Translations under genes and position numbers: made by a program
Assembly: GCA_963969495.1 (NCBI GenBank)
Contig: OZ018324.1
Location: 46,079,019-46,143,018, forward strand
Reading direction: 5' to 3'
Source of the DNA: Ceratothoa steindachneri
Lineage: Eukaryota > Arthropoda > Malacostraca > Isopoda > Cymothoidae
DNA length: 64,000 bases
The notes under the pieces: generated by a model
What the model saw: only the letters and a program-made list of their open reading frames with translations
Database searches by the model: none
What the model was told of the DNA's origin: nothing
Shown here: positions 45,826 to 57,875 of the stretch, piece by piece
Layout of the letters: each line of letters opens with the position of its first letter
Numbering within the stretch: the first letter of the stretch is position 1

Positions 45826-46560
45826 AGCTTGCCTTTTACAATTTTAAGGGGGTATTGACAATCACCTAAGGTATTGTTTCCTTCATTTATGATACACAAC
45901 TGAGTCTCTTATGATAGGAAAAAAGAAATTCGACGCAAGAGAACTTGCATTCACGGAATTTAAAGTTGCCAACGAACAGAAATTACCTACTGTACCTTGT
46001 AAGTTGGTCTCTCTTCCTTTACTTCGTTCGTAAGTTTCAAATCTCATTTTGTTCATTTAATTTGAGGGAGAGAGAGTTCCGTAAGTTTTCTCCTTAATAT
46101 TAGCCTTGAAAAGTTTAAAAAAATAATGAAAAAGAGGAGACACAGAGACGTACGCAAATCGCTGAATTTTTTGCTAAAAAGGATAGTAAACTACCAAATT
46201 AGATTAAAGCCCAGAAGCAAGCAGAATTTTTATCGATTATTTTAGCGTTGTGATTATAATTGGACAATTTCTTTTCATTAAAATCTCACAGAGAAAATGA
46301 AAAATCAAATTTATGTATTAGAATCAAATTGTTAAGTTAACTCATCTGGGAATAATCGCAAAGGTAATGGAATTAAGTGAAGAACATGCTTCTTGAAAGT
46401 AACGACTGAATAAGACTCTCCTCATATATTCTTAGCTAGATCAAGTGCACCATTTAAAAAAAAGCAGATAAGATGATGTTAGAACACTTTAAAATAAATA
46501 TTTATTTATAAAGTTCTATAAAATTTAATAACATTAATAAGAGATGAAAATATTACATTG

Positions 46561-47890
46561 TACAAGGTGGTTCGAAAGTCTTGTCACCCCTACCAAAAAG
46601 GAATGAGAACAATAGTGAAACAATATATTAATATCAAAGAATATAATAATATCAAACACATGGAATGGTTTTAGTGACTTCACTTTTATTGACAGTTTCA
46701 AAAATCGAGAAGTTTTGCATGAACACATCATTTTAGTGTCAAAAAATGCGGAGGAGCCCTTTCTTGTGTGATATTTTATGAAACTTTGCTTTGGTGATTG
46801 TGGCAAAGGCTGCTCAAAAAATATCATGCAACTGATAGGTTTTCTGGTATCTCTCGTGTAAAACTTTCTCCTTGATAATGTTCTACAGTGCGTTGCCGTA
46901 AGACGTTTGGGCTGAACTTCTGGCAGACCAATAGAGAGGTGCTGGAAGTTGTTGTGATCGTCGCCCCATCCATCTATCTAGATTAACTTCATTTAATTAT
47001 TTCGTGAAATTGATGGCATATTTGGGAGGGGCACTATCTTATTGAAACCAACAATTATTCAAATTCACATTCAACCTAATTGAGCTCTGGAGCAAAATAC
47101 TCCATTAGCATGGCAATGTAAGAATGCTGCTTAACATAGCCCTTGAAGAAATAGGGTGATATGATGAGCTTACTCGATAAAGCGGTTCAAATAATCACTG
47201 GCAAAGGGTTGTGCTCCAGTTAATCGTAAAAGTGTGGACTTTCCTAACCCCACGAATAAATATTCCTAGCCTGGCCACTCTAGTAAAGGCCACATCCAAC
47301 CGAGAAAACACCTTTGCACGTTGTGTGATTATCGGAAAAACATCACCAAACCGTCCATATGCCAATCGACCTTTGTCCATGAACATCATTTTTTCATGTG
47401 TGTTAATACTGTGGTTGTTGGAATTCGTAGGTCATAAGACCGTTTTCGCTCTGACTTTGAGGGTTATCATAGCACAGATGGATCTAGCTCTGTATATTTG
47501 TCCCTTCTCGTTGAGGTTATTCTTATCTTTAGTTTGACGTTAATTGATCCTATCAGAAGCAATTTATATTCTCAACACAGTATTGTTCTCTTGTGAGGGA
47601 TGTCTGTCGAATTTTGCTGTGAATTCATGTCGCACATCTTCCATGCTCTTGTCAGAATGCATACGACCATGTGCCCATACAGCAGTAATCAGCATTCTGA
47701 AATAGAAAACTAAAACAATATTAACGGGGTTTGACAAGACTTTCTGTCGCCTGAAATATAAAATAAAAAAATATATATTAATATGGAGTGATAAGACTTT
47801 CTCTCAATCGAAATATAATATTAAACAATACTTGAATTATAAAATTAAACCAATATTCACAGTGTGTTACAAGACTCGGACCACCCTCTA
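46561..47890 (-). mobile_element. Tc1/mariner-superfamily element with subterminal repeats
   Basis: The left end (CAAGGTGGTTCGAAAGTCTT) and the right end in reverse complement (GAGGGTGGTCCGAGTCTTGT) form imperfect inverted repeats, each flanked by TA (46561-46562 and 47889-47890). About 1.33 kb. The right side carries three spaced direct copies of a GTGTGACAAGACTTTC-like motif (47729, 47786 and 47862), likely transposase binding sites. The internal gene runs on the minus strand and is broken. Confidence 0.75.
46830..47695 (-). pseudogene. Transposase remnant of the 46561-47890 element
   Basis: Starting near 47695, the minus strand reads SMEDVRHEFTAKFDRHPSQE and NTVLRI, the N-terminal helix-turn-helix found in a Tc1/mariner-related invertebrate transposase family. 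Interior text across stops includes YFFKGYVKQHSYIAMLMEYF (about 47150). A block in which the second catalytic Asp motif (normally QQDGAP-PH) has become FNKIVPLPN follows (about 47040), then WGDDHNNF and YWSARSSAQTS-like text in place of the third Asp motif. It ends with YGNAL, then NIIKEKVLHERYQ near 46850. Heavily decayed; catalytic residues lost. Confidence 0.7.
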
Positions 47891-49905
47891 TATGAAGTAG
47901 GGTATTGTGCAATCATAGGAATGCAAGTATTCTTTAAAGAATTTTCATTAGATTAAGTTAAGTTTCGTTAGCGAGGAGCATAACATAATGTTTAAAGGTT
48001 TAATCACATTATTGTATAAAACAGATGCCATATTTGCCATGTGAAGACTTGCTAATAAATGAAAAGAATTCTTCACTATCACAAAGTTTAACTCTTCACC
48101 TGTGATATCTTTTATTTTTGCGAACTGTGATAGCTTTTCTAATAACTATTAGTTATTTTTACCAAATAAATAAAGAATCATTGAAAATACTCTTTCAGTC
48201 CATAATTTTTTTTTTTCTAATGCCCAACTGAAGAAAGCGCTCCTCCTGCGGCTGTTAGGGATCTTTGCCAGATAGATCAGAATATCAAACCATTTTTTAG
48301 TGGAATTTAATAAAAAGTATTAGACTCAGCAGAAATATTCCTCCCATTATTAATAGGTACAACCAAACTAAACAGGAGAGGGTCAGAGTAAATTAAGTTA
48401 ATTCATAAATAAATGGTTCATATCCGCAACTGAATTCCTTACAAAATAGATAAACTTACTGTACTTTGCATGAATGTCAATGTATGTATTAACAGAACAT
48501 CTATCAGAGGTGAGCAGAGTTAACCGTTAATTCCTTAAAAGTCTTGTTTTCTTTCTTTGTGAGATCCTTAATCATTTTTGTAGATTTTTTTATATTTTAG
48601 AATTTTGACATTTTATAGGTGTTTTTAGAGCAATGACCCTTTTTCTGTATCGTTTTAAATAATAAAATAATAATTGTTAACTTCCATTAGAATTTTAATG
48701 GATTAAGTCTGCCAACATTTTTAGCTATGGCAAAGTACCTAGAAAAACTGACCACAATATTATACTTACCAATGAACATATGTAGAATAAATGTACGTCA
48801 CCGAAGTATTAAAATTCTGCTTTATCCAGCATAATCATTTATAGCACTGAAAGGCTTTGATGGCGCAACGATAACAATGCGTAGAGGATTCTTTTAAACA
48901 ACTTCGAACAAATGAAACTATTTACCAATACATATATTTTTAATTTTATTTGGTAATGGAAAATATAAGGTATAATGCTTCAAGATATACTTCAAGTAAA
49001 GAAACGAGGTGGAACCCTGAATATCCTTTACATAGATCCATTTTGAAACATGCCGGCTCTGACTTACACACGTATATTTCTAAGAGAGTGGTAACTGAGC
49101 TAGATCTAATTACACTTCGCCATCAATTTCATTATAAAACTATTTAATCAAGTCGAGCCTTGTCATTCACATTGGAGCAGTTGATTATACAAACACACTC
49201 CAATTATGTAATATTTTATTTACAATGTCAGGTAGGAATTCATTCGATTGCTTTAGTGAAGTAGCTTGCCGCTTGCGTACATGGAGAGCTTCTTGGAATT
49301 TGGATGAAAGCTGATACTTGGCTTGGAGCGAGAGAGCGTAGGAGCCGATGTCATTGTGTGGATGGGAATTGATAATTCATGAATCAACTCTCCAGTGAAT
49401 CCAAATTATTTAAGCCTCTAACGGCGTGAGGTTCCCAGGTGTCGTCATCATTTGGTAGCTAGCGATCGCAGGCTGCGCCGCCATTGGCCATCTATTATTA
49501 TTAATCACTGTTTCATCAAGACTATTTCCAATTAATATTAGTGATTGGGAGACGTATGCCAGTGATAATAGGGAAAACAATGAATTCCTTATCACCCCCA
49601 TTCCGTTTAATTAGTGCAGATCAAATAACAGCACTTTGATTAAATATAATGAGCTAATAATATGCTAACATTAATCAATGAGCATCGATATTTCTTTAAA
49701 CGTAGTAGTTTGATTTTTTCTCTAACTTAAGCCGCAACAGCAACTGGGCCATATCAAGCACAAAGTTACTAAACAGAAATCTGTAAATCTACTATACTAA
49801 GTGAAAATTGGAATATATATTATAGCATGTGCTTTGCTAATAATTGGGGCCGAGAGGGTGCACAACTGGAGGCACGGGACCAGGGGGAGTACCGTTCTTC
49901 CAGGT
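47891..49905. other. AT-rich gene-free stretch
   Basis: Short frames at 48950-49147 and 49410-49601 are not recognised. Confidence 0.5.
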
Positions 49906-49910
49906 TTGAG

Positions 49911-49968
49911 GCGTTAGCGTGGTAGCTTGAAAGTGAAAAGCGCTAAAAGGTTGAGGGTCGAACCCCAC
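49911..49968 (+). other. tRNA-like promoter pair (weak SINE or tRNA relic)
   Basis: GCGTTAGCGTGGTAGC (49911-49926) resembles an A box, and GGGTCGAACCCC (49954-49965) resembles a B box, at roughly tRNA spacing. A full cloverleaf could not be drawn with confidence and no 3' tail family was seen. It may be a SINE head or a decayed tRNA. Confidence 0.22.
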
Positions 49969-50833
49969 CTATTTTTCAATTTATTTAATTGGTATAGTAG
50001 TTAACATTATTTTATTCCGTAAGCTATCTCTCTCTTTTTTGTTTCTTAATCGATTATGATCTTTGCCTGGTTTAAAAAATAAGAGGAAATGGCATATTAT
50101 ATAGATAATCTTATTTTATAGTCATTTATCCATTCCGATAAAAAATAATGGTAATGTTTAAGTGATAAGTTTTATTATTTTACATTATTATAATCCGCAT
50201 TATATTGCCTCTTGAAGAAAAATAATTATAAATTATTTAAATTTCCACCTCTTCCTTTCTTTCGTCTCCATTCCGCCCTCCCTATGTTATTGTGGCAAAG
50301 AAATAATAAATGCACTTCCAATTATAATAAATAATTCCATAAAATAACATATATAGTATTGGATATTAGTTGGTTTAAATTTTTCAAATATAGTGGTTTC
50401 TTAATCTGTAATAAGTCACTATTATTAAATTTTGTTCGCTTACATTTTTCATTTCGAGAAAGTCCATAATTTAAGTATATAATGTTTAGTGCAATTTCTA
50501 CGAAAAGGGTTTAAAATTCAGCCTTCATATAGCCTATTATATTCTGCTAAATTGTTCCTACTCAACATAGCAGTTTATTTAACTATATAACAGGATTGCT
50601 TTGTTTAAGATAAGCACGACTGATCTTTCGAGGCTTTATTTCTGAGAATTCACACACAAGCTAAGGTCCTTCAGATTGGTGAGAAGCGTGGAGTCCACAA
50701 TGGAATGGTGTCAGCCAAGGTGAGAGAAGTAAAGGGGGATAGTTAGGTTGATAGCATGAGAGAGATTTTTAATTAGGGGGGGAGGAGGTTAGTGTGTGTA
50801 GTGAGTATATATTTGTCAGGAGACTGTTCTTTT

Positions 50834-51020
50834 TTCCTTTGTTAAATTCTATATTTTTCCTTTTGCTTGTAAGGTTTGATTCGGTGTACCCATTTTCAGA
50901 TACGTTGGTTCTAAATCACTTATATAAATTTCCTTGATAAATTCTTATTTTGTTTTTACTTGTAAGGTTTGTTTCGGTGTAGCTTTTTCAGGTACGTTAG
51001 TTTTAAATTACTTATTTATA
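50834..51020. repeat. Diverged 93-bp tandem duplication
   Basis: CTTGTAAGGTTTGATTCGGT at 50866 recurs as CTTGTAAGGTTTGTTTCGGT at 50959. The preceding TTCCTTTGTTAAATTCTA / TTCCTTGATAAATTCTTA also match. Confidence 0.85.
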
Positions 51021-51045
51021 TAAATATATATATTTACGAATATAT

Positions 51046-51958
51046 TGTAGCAACCACGTGCCCTTCTGTACCCACGTGGTCCTGAGATCACCGCATGGAG
51101 CTTTGAAAGCATCGCTAAACAAGGGTGAGGGTGCAGCCTACGCCGTTATCACACCCCAGCTGAATTTGCTTAGGGACCTATTTCATCATCTCTCATGACC
51201 ACCTTTCAGCCAACATCTCTGCCTCCCCTCATAAGATCGAAGCCGTTGAACATTCCACGCTAGTGTTATCACAATTCCCCACACCCCCCCGAAGGAGTCG
51301 CCGACTTTTGCCAAAAATTGCACGTGTGTGTGGAGGCGGCCACCAAAGCCACCAAAAGCCACCTCACCAGGCGTCTATATAATCCTTCGACTCAGTTTAC
51401 TAAGGAGCACTAATAGACTTCCCACCTACTACGACGAACGAGCTGGAGGACGCTCACCTTCCACCATCAGCGAATAATATTCGAAACGAAGGATAAATCC
51501 ACATCTGTGAACTCTGCCATAGTCAATCGGCGAGTATATGACAAAGATTCCCATCTTCGAAGGTCATCTAAGAGAGCTTTCTCATCCCAAGCGAGAGGTA
51601 AACCGACTTCGTCCTTTGCATTCATTGTATCCCAACTGGCCGCTTTTTCTGCAAATAGCACGTAAGCAATTGTAACCGTTACCGCCTGCAGATTAATCTA
51701 GAATCTGGATTAACCAATCTATCCCTTCTTTGTGTGTGCGCTCCAGTTTAAAATCCCTCCTATAAATCACCGACCTGAATCCGACCTCCTTAATCCCATA
51801 ACTAACCTACCTATATCTCGCGTAGACATTTAACTCCGTCTGTACGACCATTCCCTTTAAACCCAATATTTGTGTATATTTAAATATTATTTTTTTGCTA
51901 GTAAAGATATATTTTCGTCAATGTCTTTCTTTTGCAATCCCAACGCGTACCAGCTACC
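51046..51958 (+). repeat. Possible solo LTR
   Basis: Begins TGTAGCAACCACGTG and ends CCAGCTACC, giving short inverted ends TGTAGC / GCTACC. Near the start, CCACGTG and CACGTGG are separated by 13 bases. A TATATAA at 51376-51382 followed by a CTCAGTTTAC initiator-like site marks a likely promoter, and the segment is GC-richer than its surroundings. The right part turns AT-rich, as in the end of an LTR. No target duplication, primer site or second copy was found. The small minus-strand frame at 51467-51661 is not considered coding. Confidence 0.42.
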
Positions 51959-52112
51959 TGTTAATCTTTGGACAATTTGCACTCTGAAATATTTGTTTTA
52001 AAAAAGACCCCCCAAAGTTAATAATGATCCATCCCCATTGAACTCATAACAATTTCCCCATTCACTAACGGTCTTCAACAAACTTCGGCCCAAAACAGCA
52101 AAAAGTACTTAC

Positions 52113-52113
<1 letters not shown>

Positions 52114-52171
<58 letters not shown>

Positions 52172-52179
52172 TATATATA
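52114..52179. repeat. (AT)n microsatellite, insertion site of a transposon
   Basis: About 65 bp of AT with one interruption. The 52178 element begins at its right edge, and TATA also follows the far end of that element. Confidence 0.95.
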
Positions 52180-53964
52180 CCGGGTGCCCCAGAAAAAGTT
52201 AACCGTACTATGAATTAGCATAACTCTAAAACTATTGGAGATTTTTGGATCCTACAAAAGTGTTTTATCTAACAACTATTTATCTGTCGATTCTGGGAAT
52301 TTCATTAAATTTCCTTTTATGATATTGATACACTAATGGGTTTAGTGGAGGCTATCAAAAATATTTTTGCGCAAGGAAGTAAAATAATGCAACGAAGCGT
52401 AGGAAGGCTAGGCTGACGTGCACTTTCAAGAGAAGCGTAGGGAACCTTTGTAGCCTAGGTCACTGTACGATTCTTCAAGCAAAGCCTAGGACCTTTTACA
52501 GTAGTTTTTCAGCCACGCTGTGGTATGGTCTCGTCATTATTGCTTACTAAGCAAATCAAGGCGTTTCTGTGTAAAAGTTTACTTCCATAGAACTTTTTTA
52601 ATCATGCAGTTAACAAAAGATCAACGCGTATTTGTAGTCACAAACTTTATTAAGACTGGCAGTATTAAACAAGTACAAGATTCATTTGAACAACTTTTTT
52701 CAGATAGGTACCCACCAAACAAGCCCACAATTTAGAAAAATGTTCGCAAATACCAACATGAAGGAATATGCTTAAATCTAAATAAAGGTCGTTCTGGTCG
52801 TATGAGAACCATAAGAACATTAAAATATCTAAAATGTTTACATGACACTTCTTCAATATTCAAATGTATCAGTCAGAAAGAATGGGTTACAACTGTCAAA
52901 GTCATCAATCAACCGCATTCTTAAACATGACTTAAAATGGCACCCCAATAAGATGCATGCAAGACACCATCTTCTTGAAACTGATTTTCCTCGTCGTAGA
53001 CAATTTGTCGAATGGTTTCTCCATAAACCTGTTCGTTTCTTGGAAAACATTGTGATTGGTAACGAGGCAGCCTTTTTGATGAATGGAAAGGTAATTAGCC
53101 ATAATATTCGGCAATATGCGCCGCTGAACCACCCCCACAGCTTTCAACGTTGATACACGTATTTGTCAGCAGAAAGTGTCTCTGTGGATTGGAAATACGG
53201 GAATGCCTATCTTGTCGGCCCATTTGAATACGAGAATAACTTGAATGGTGCTGCCTACCTGAGCATGATCAACGAATAAATCTTCCCGGAACTCCGCCAA
53301 ATTTATGGCAATCAATTCAATAGACTTTGGTGGATTCAGGATGGCGCACCAGCTCATAGACAGCTTGCTGTAAGAACGAAACTAAGAGAAACGTTTGACA
53401 ACCCCATGCAATTGAATGGCCCCTAAGATCCCCTGACCTAACACCATGCGATTGTTTCTTATAGGGATATCTAAATAATTAAGTGTATTCTACTCCAGCA
53501 CAAAGCATCAACCAGTTAAGAGATTGTATCACACGTGAAGTCAATAGACTTAAGGAAAATCCCAAGTTAATCAAAAAAGTTATTCAATCAATGCGATCAG
53601 AGGCGCAACTGTGCTTGGAAAGAAATGGAGGACATGTGGAAGGAAACGGTGCTTAGAAAAATAAAAAATGAAGTGGTATTACCCATATGAAGAGGTCTTT
53701 TTGTTTATATTGGATTTAAATATATTTGTTGATTTTAAACTTCGAAGTTTAATTATTTTACTTCCCTGCGCAAACCTAATTTTGATAGCCTCTATTAAAC
53801 CCATTAGTGTATCAATATCGTAAAAGGGAATTTACTGAAATTTCTAGAATCGACAGATACATAGTTGTTAAATTTGATTTGTTTTGCAGAACTCGAAAAT
53901 CTCTAATAAGATTTGAATTATACTAATTCAAAATACGGTTAACTTTTTTCTCGGACACCTTGTA
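52178..53964 (+). mobile_element. DNA transposon with ~205-bp terminal inverted repeats
   Basis: The left TIR at 52180-52384 and the right TIR at 53757-53962 are clearly reverse complements (shared outer GAGAAAAA-GTTAACCGTA-like block, TATCTGTCGATTCT, and ATTGATACACTAATGGGTTT). TA flanks each end. Total about 1.79 kb. The long TIRs and the transposase type separate it from the mariners on the left of the window. The central gene is broken. Confidence 0.9.
52604..53656 (+). pseudogene. Transposase of the long-TIR element, degenerate
   Basis: The ATG at 52604 starts MQLTKDQRVFVVTNFIKTGS, an N-terminal helix-turn-helix, ending at a TAG (52733-52735). After a gap, SKSSINRILKHDLKWHP and DFPRRRQFVEWFLHKP give the second DNA-binding and linker part. 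The first catalytic block reads IVIGNEAAFLMNGKV, with Asn where the family has Asp. The second is intact (WWIQDGAPAH, about 53330). The third, after a one-base shift, reads SPDLTPCDCFL (about 53430-53455). The C-terminus (NQLRDCITREVNRLKENPKL) runs to TAG at 53654. About 350 residues in all, with at least three frame breaks. Confidence 0.82.
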
Positions 53965-54009
53965 TAGTCTGGCCATTTTAAGTTAATCGGGTCGATGCCC
54001 GCTATTTTC
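53965..54009. other. Short junction
   Basis: Sequence between the transposon end and the LINE fragment. Nothing recognised. Confidence 0.4.
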
Positions 54010-54847
54010 ATTGTCTCTAATGCGTTTTCTTTCTATTCTTCTTGTCTTTATTATTAGGTGCGTTGCTGTATTTTATATCATTTGCAATTTCCTCGCCTTT
54101 TTATGAGCGTGGTAGCCTTTTGTGCCAAAATGTAATCCCAGCACACTTCCTTCGGTCGCGTAATTATAGTTTGTACCGTTAAGGGTAATATGAGTCTTTT
54201 TTGATCCTCGTTTTCGCTACTATTTTAAACTTGTAGTTATTGGTCTTTATTTTCCACTTATTTTCATAGTCGTTTATATTTTTTATATCCCTTTCGGTTT
54301 TTCTGGTTTGTCATATTGGGTTCGAGGATCGCGATAGAATTGTTTGGCTAATGTCATCCGCTTACAGGATGTTTAAGCAGCCCGGTGTTATTGTGGGCGG
54401 AAGATTTTCCACGAAGATCACTTAGAGGATGAGGCTTGTGAACCCTCTTTGTTGGACCCCCATCTGTAAACAGAAAGTCGGTCCCTTGTGTTCTTCGATG
54501 GAGATGTATGCTTTCCTACTAGAAATGTATTCGGCCAACATTCTTTCTACCTTGATGACGAGACCCAGGTAAAGAAGCTGATATTAGAATCCTCTCAACT
54601 CAGAGCTTGTCGAAGGCTTGTCGAAATCGCGGAGGACCACGTCACGTATTCCCTTTCTGCTTTGGCCTACGCGATTCTTTCCGTTATTTTGGCTATTGTC
54701 ATTGTTGACTCTCTTTCCTTTCGGAAGCAATATTGATGTTCGATGTATTTGTCGTTCTCTTAAAAAAAATCGACCAATATTGTATTTAATAATTTTCAAG
54801 AACTTTTCCCAGAAAGTTTTGTAATGAGATTGGCCTTTCATCAACAA
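54010..54847 (-). pseudogene. LINE reverse transcriptase fragment, minus strand
   Basis: The minus-strand frame entering at 54847 contains KGIRDVVLRDFDKPSTS, the RT block in which an Asp and Phe precede lysine-alanine-phenylalanine in intact copies. After a stop come YQLLYLGLVIKVERMLAEYI and RKAYISIEEHKGPTFCLQMG, leading into VQQRGFTSLIL (normally a glycine-valine-proline-glutamine-glycine motif). ITPGCLNIL then precedes a stop and ADDIS, the catalytic Asp pair. The thumb follows (NDYENKWKIKTNNYKFKI, about 54235; NYNYATEGSVLGLHFGTK, about 54150). The order is complete from motif A to the thumb, but frames change repeatedly. Clade not resolved; it differs from the other LINEs here. Confidence 0.8.
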
Positions 54848-57800
54848 TTATTAAGAATACTTCATACCACTCGACGGAGCTGCAAGATCCTGAATTCCTG
54901 CTTTCAGATTCAAATTACTGCTGTTGGTACTCCAAGATCTAAGCATCTTAAATGAGAGGCCCAGACCACAAATTCTGTAAAATGATGGTGCTTGGGCAAC
55001 AAAATACGATTTTAAATTTCATAATTAATCTACACAGATTTAGAAATGCTCAGTTTAGATCACAAAAATGTTTTTTACCTAAAAACAAGTCTTATTTATT
55101 AACCACCGCAAGAACTTAAAAATAAGTGTTGCTATCCATTCTATAGAAAAGAAATGTTCACCTTTGTAAGTAGACAGTCATTTTTACCCAGTAATTTCTG
55201 GCTTGCAGCCAGGATCTGCATTAAATATCTTTATTTTATTAATTACAAAACAATATTTTCTCGTACCACATTATTTTTATAGGTAGAATCCTGTTTATAT
55301 TCAAGATAGTCTTTAAATCATTTAAGAGAAAATAACAGTTTTATTTGAGTAAATAGAGGCAAGAGTATCTTGGTTAGCTTTAGAAATACAACTTAATTTA
55401 CAAAAATGCCATTGTTCGCAACTCAATGCTATCCAGAATGGACGGGTAATCAATAGGCCGATTTTTTCATTAAGCTCCTTAAAATACAGCCTTTAGTTCG
55501 GATATGTGCCATATTATCTTTGGTGAGAACATATATGAATTTTATTTGCGTTTTGTAAAGATATTCAAGCTGCTGCTTAAACATAATAATTTCTTAAGAT
55601 GATTAATACTCGTAACAAAAATACTGTTAATATTAGCTCTGTTACTCAATCTTCAGTTTAAATCTACCTAGGCATTGATAACAGACATTATCTCACAACT
55701 TTACGATTTACAGAATTCTTCTAAAACATTAATAAAACACTTAAAAACTAGAAAACAGCCAAAAATTTAGGTATAGGCAATGATTTGGAAGTAATAGGCC
55801 TATAAGAAAAACTGGCGTTCCTGGCTATTTCCAACTGTTTCAGCAATGTAAACTCAGCACAAAAAAAAAGTTTTCTCCATTCGGCTTTAATCTAATCAGA
55901 ATCGACCATATATATCCTAATATACATATGAAATCACTGCAAAAGTGTTTAATAATTAGTTTCCACCCTATTTTTTAGAGTAAACATTCCTCAAACTACT
56001 TAAAAGGATGATACTTGGTTTAAAATGGCTCACTTCGACCTTGTTTCAGGATCTAATTGCGCAGCATGGAGTTTAAAAGAGTCCTTTTAGTATCATATCA
56101 ATAATCTACAACTTTTTCAAAATTCTTTACCAGAATCACTGTTGTAGCAAATTAATAGAGTGCTAACCTCTGCTCTTTTAGTTTTCCATTACCAAAGTAA
56201 TATACTTCTCTGTTTCATTTTAACCACAATTTTATGGAAAACATTAATAAGCTGATATGAGGATGCGAAAGATGAATCTTTTTCGTATAGTCCCAATGAC
56301 ATTAGGATGATCATAAGACTCATTAAGGCTTCAAGTACTTTACCTTGGTTTTATGAGATGCCACTCCATGAACTCTTTTTCTAGTTCTCGTTAACCCGAT
56401 ACTAAAACCACTTGGCTCCTTAATTTACCTTTAGGTTCAGTGGGATTCCAAGTGATCGTTTTTCACTATAGCACACGAACTATATGGATATAAATGTGCT
56501 TGTGTACTTTACTTCCTTTTTAATAGTGTAAATATATATGCAAAAGGTCTATGTATTTGTATAAAGATATATATTTTATCCTTTTCACCACAAATAAAAA
56601 GCAATATCCATGGCAGTATATAAAAATATGATAAGGGATATTATTCCCATGCATCTTGATTATTAATTCATTTTGTAAAGTATGCTACTATCAGGGTTCT
56701 AAATGGTATTCGCTATTTAGTGATTTACACTCAAAAGCTCTCTAACAAGTAAAGAGGAAAGTTGATTCATTATATGCTATAAAATCATGCAATATCTTGC
56801 TTGAGTCTGGGAGGGGCTATGTTGCCTTCATTTTTATGTCTTTCATTTAATTTGAATTATATTTGCTATAATTGTCTATAAAATAAATCAAAATATTAAT
56901 ATATATGGTTTTTTCAGATTTAGAAAATATAGTCAGGTAACTTTGTAAGTAAAAGAGTAATAAAATACTTTCTCGATAAAATCGGGTTATAGTAAGGAAC
57001 TCATGAATATTCATGTCATATTAACTTTGATGACGGCATCCTATAGTACGATGTGTTGGCATGGAAACCCAGACTTTATTTCCCTTTCCGCAAATAAGAT
57101 TTTACTGCCTCGATTCTAATCCTCCCTCCCAAAGATAGACCCTTATAAAAACAATTGCCTTGACAAATCCATATCCATTGGACAGTGAATAATTATAACA
57201 AGATAATCGACATTCTAAGTAAATCTAAAATAATATAAAGATCTCCAAACTAGTGTCTAGCAAATACTACCGATTGTTCACGCCCTTTTTTTATCATTCT
57301 GATTCTAATGAATTTTACACTTTCAAAGGGAAAATATGAACTTCACCTCCTCGGATCCATTGTACACCTCACAGTAATTTTGAGGAAATAGCAAGTGAAA
57401 AGTAAATGATGAGTCTACAGCGAGAAGTTAAATGAGTAAAAAAGATCAAAAGAATTTGAATGTGATCAGCCTTTGTGTTATGAACCCGATGGAGGTGATA
57501 AAAATATGCAGAGGCAGATTGAGATTGAGTAAAATAAATATATTACTGAGATGTAAAAAAGTGTTGGTGGCTGTTTTATGGAATAGGTAGGGTGGCTGTG
57601 TTTCGAGGCATTTGAAAGAGAAAGAATGGGTGAGGAGTGTATAAAGGATGTGGCCATACATTTGTTTCTGTCTAAAGTGGGGATAATTGCACGCATTTAC
57701 TAGATACAAAACAGTGTCTTTTGTATGTTTCGGGCAAGTGGCAGGAACAATTTTGATTTTGCCTGTAAAAGTATAGCTGATGCAATAATTGTGGATGAGT

Positions 57801-57875
57801 AATTGTAAATAGAAATCGAATTTGTGAATCAATTATTTACTTTGAGATATATAGTTAGGGGATCATTTCATAAAC
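54848..57875. other. Long AT-rich gene-free stretch
   Basis: No gene, transposon end or RNA gene recognised. Minus-strand frames at 57446-57832 show no family resemblance. Confidence 0.5.
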
